From: Pseudofrankia sp. DC12
GTDB lineage: Bacteria > Actinomycetota > Actinomycetes > Frankiales > Frankiaceae
Direction of reading: 5' to 3'
NCBI RefSeq assembly: GCF_000966285.1
Contig: NZ_KQ031391.1
Coordinates: 5,084,430 to 5,148,429, forward strand
Length of the DNA stretch: 64,000 nucleotides
Numbering within the stretch: position 1 is the stretch's first letter; each line of letters opens with the position of its first letter. Below are positions 63,718 to 64,000 of this stretch, in pieces. The notes beneath the pieces are model-generated. The model did no database searches and was not told the DNA's origin. It was given only the letters and a program-made list of their open reading frames with translations. The translations under genes and the position numbers were made by a program.

Positions 63718-64000
63718 GTGGCGTCCGCTCCCTCCGCTACTGTCCGAGTTCGCTCGATGCCGCTGGCCGGCTCGGGAACGCCCGGTCGAGCTGGGTCTCG
63801 CGCTGGTCCCATGAGCGGATCGCGGCCCGCGCGTCTGGACGTTCTGGCGCGACCGACACGCGGGCCGACGACGAAACGCGGCCGGACGCCGACCCTGCCC
63901 GCCGCCGAGCGAGATGACCGCGAACTCTCCACCACAGGCGGCAAAACAGCCTCCGAGTATTCGGGCAGAAGCGCGTTTGTCGCGAAAGGATCCCTACGTC
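63718..64000 (+). CDS. N-terminal part of an unknown protein (cut by window end)
   Basis: AAGGAGAAGG immediately precedes a GTG, and the frame is open without a stop to the end of the window (94 codons). The visible part is Ser/Arg/Thr/Pro-rich and probably disordered, so no family can be named. The strong ribosome binding site and the iron-box-like palindrome upstream support it as a real gene, perhaps in iron uptake. Confidence 0.5.
   Translation, partial: MASAPSATVRVRSMPLAGSGTPGRAGSRAGPMSGSRPARLDVLARPTRGPTTKRGRTPTLPAAERDDRELSTTGGKTASEYSGRSAFVAKGSLR

Overview
The window comes from a high-GC actinobacterium. GTG starts, ATGA/GTGA gene overlaps, SHOCT proteins, several TetR-type regulators, steroid- and lipid-type oxidoreductases and mutator/IS30-type transposons are all consistent with this, and a Frankia or Pseudofrankia-like soil actinomycete is my best guess. 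That guess rests on gene style, not on a marker gene. There are no rRNA, tRNA or CRISPR features that I can see.

Layout. 1-5.2 kb holds the end of an alpha/beta hydrolase, the C-terminal half of a thiolase (a remnant), a TetR regulator with a near-leaderless promoter, a 1 kb non-coding stretch with a perfect 32-bp palindrome, and a secreted cholesterol-oxidase-type GMC enzyme. 5.27-21.55 kb is one tightly coupled operon. It encodes two giant lipid/polyketide synthases (two FMN-enoyl-reductase-like domains-KS-AT-ACP-KR, and KS-AT-DH-phosphopantetheinyl-transferase-like), a free ACP, a hydrolase, a glycosyltransferase and an ABC exporter. It looks like a machine for making and exporting a glycosylated long-chain lipid, related to PUFA/heterocyst-glycolipid synthases. 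21.9-27 kb has a solute-binding lipoprotein, an OmpR-type two-component system with 11-bp direct repeats, and a membrane protein. 27.2-31.6 kb is a rearranged zone: a truncated PucR regulator, an amidase whose N-terminal ~100 codons lie inverted, an intact phosphodiesterase-like protein, and fragments of GntR and ECF-sigma genes.

31.7-45 kb is a catabolic region headed by a TetR regulator. Very similar palindromes sit before it, at its stop codon and before the CoA-ligase gene. The genes (ACAD10/11-like dehydrogenase, aminoglycoside-phosphotransferase-like kinase, acyl-CoA ligase, quinone-oxidoreductase-like enzyme, HSL-type esterase, MFS pump, Baeyer-Villiger monooxygenase, Zn alcohol dehydrogenase) can be assembled into a ketone-to-lactone-to-hydroxyacyl-CoA route in which the kinase and dehydrogenase remove the hydroxyl group. 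Two short ORFs lie in this operon, each overlapping the next gene by 4 bases.

45-64 kb is accessory. It holds a decayed mutator transposase, a four-gene metal-type two-component operon (SHOCT protein, Met-rich membrane protein, OmpR regulator, kinase) abutting a chopped Ser/Thr kinase, a methyltransferase/HxlR divergent pair, a NarL-type two-component system divergent from a lipoprotein, a broken membrane-protein gene, and two adjacent insertion sequences. One is an IS30 and the other an IS701/IS4-type element with 6-bp target duplications. Each sits in the last codons of one of two convergent genes. A LiaF-like protein, a CapA-like protein, a DtxR/IdeR-like box and the start of a last gene complete the window.
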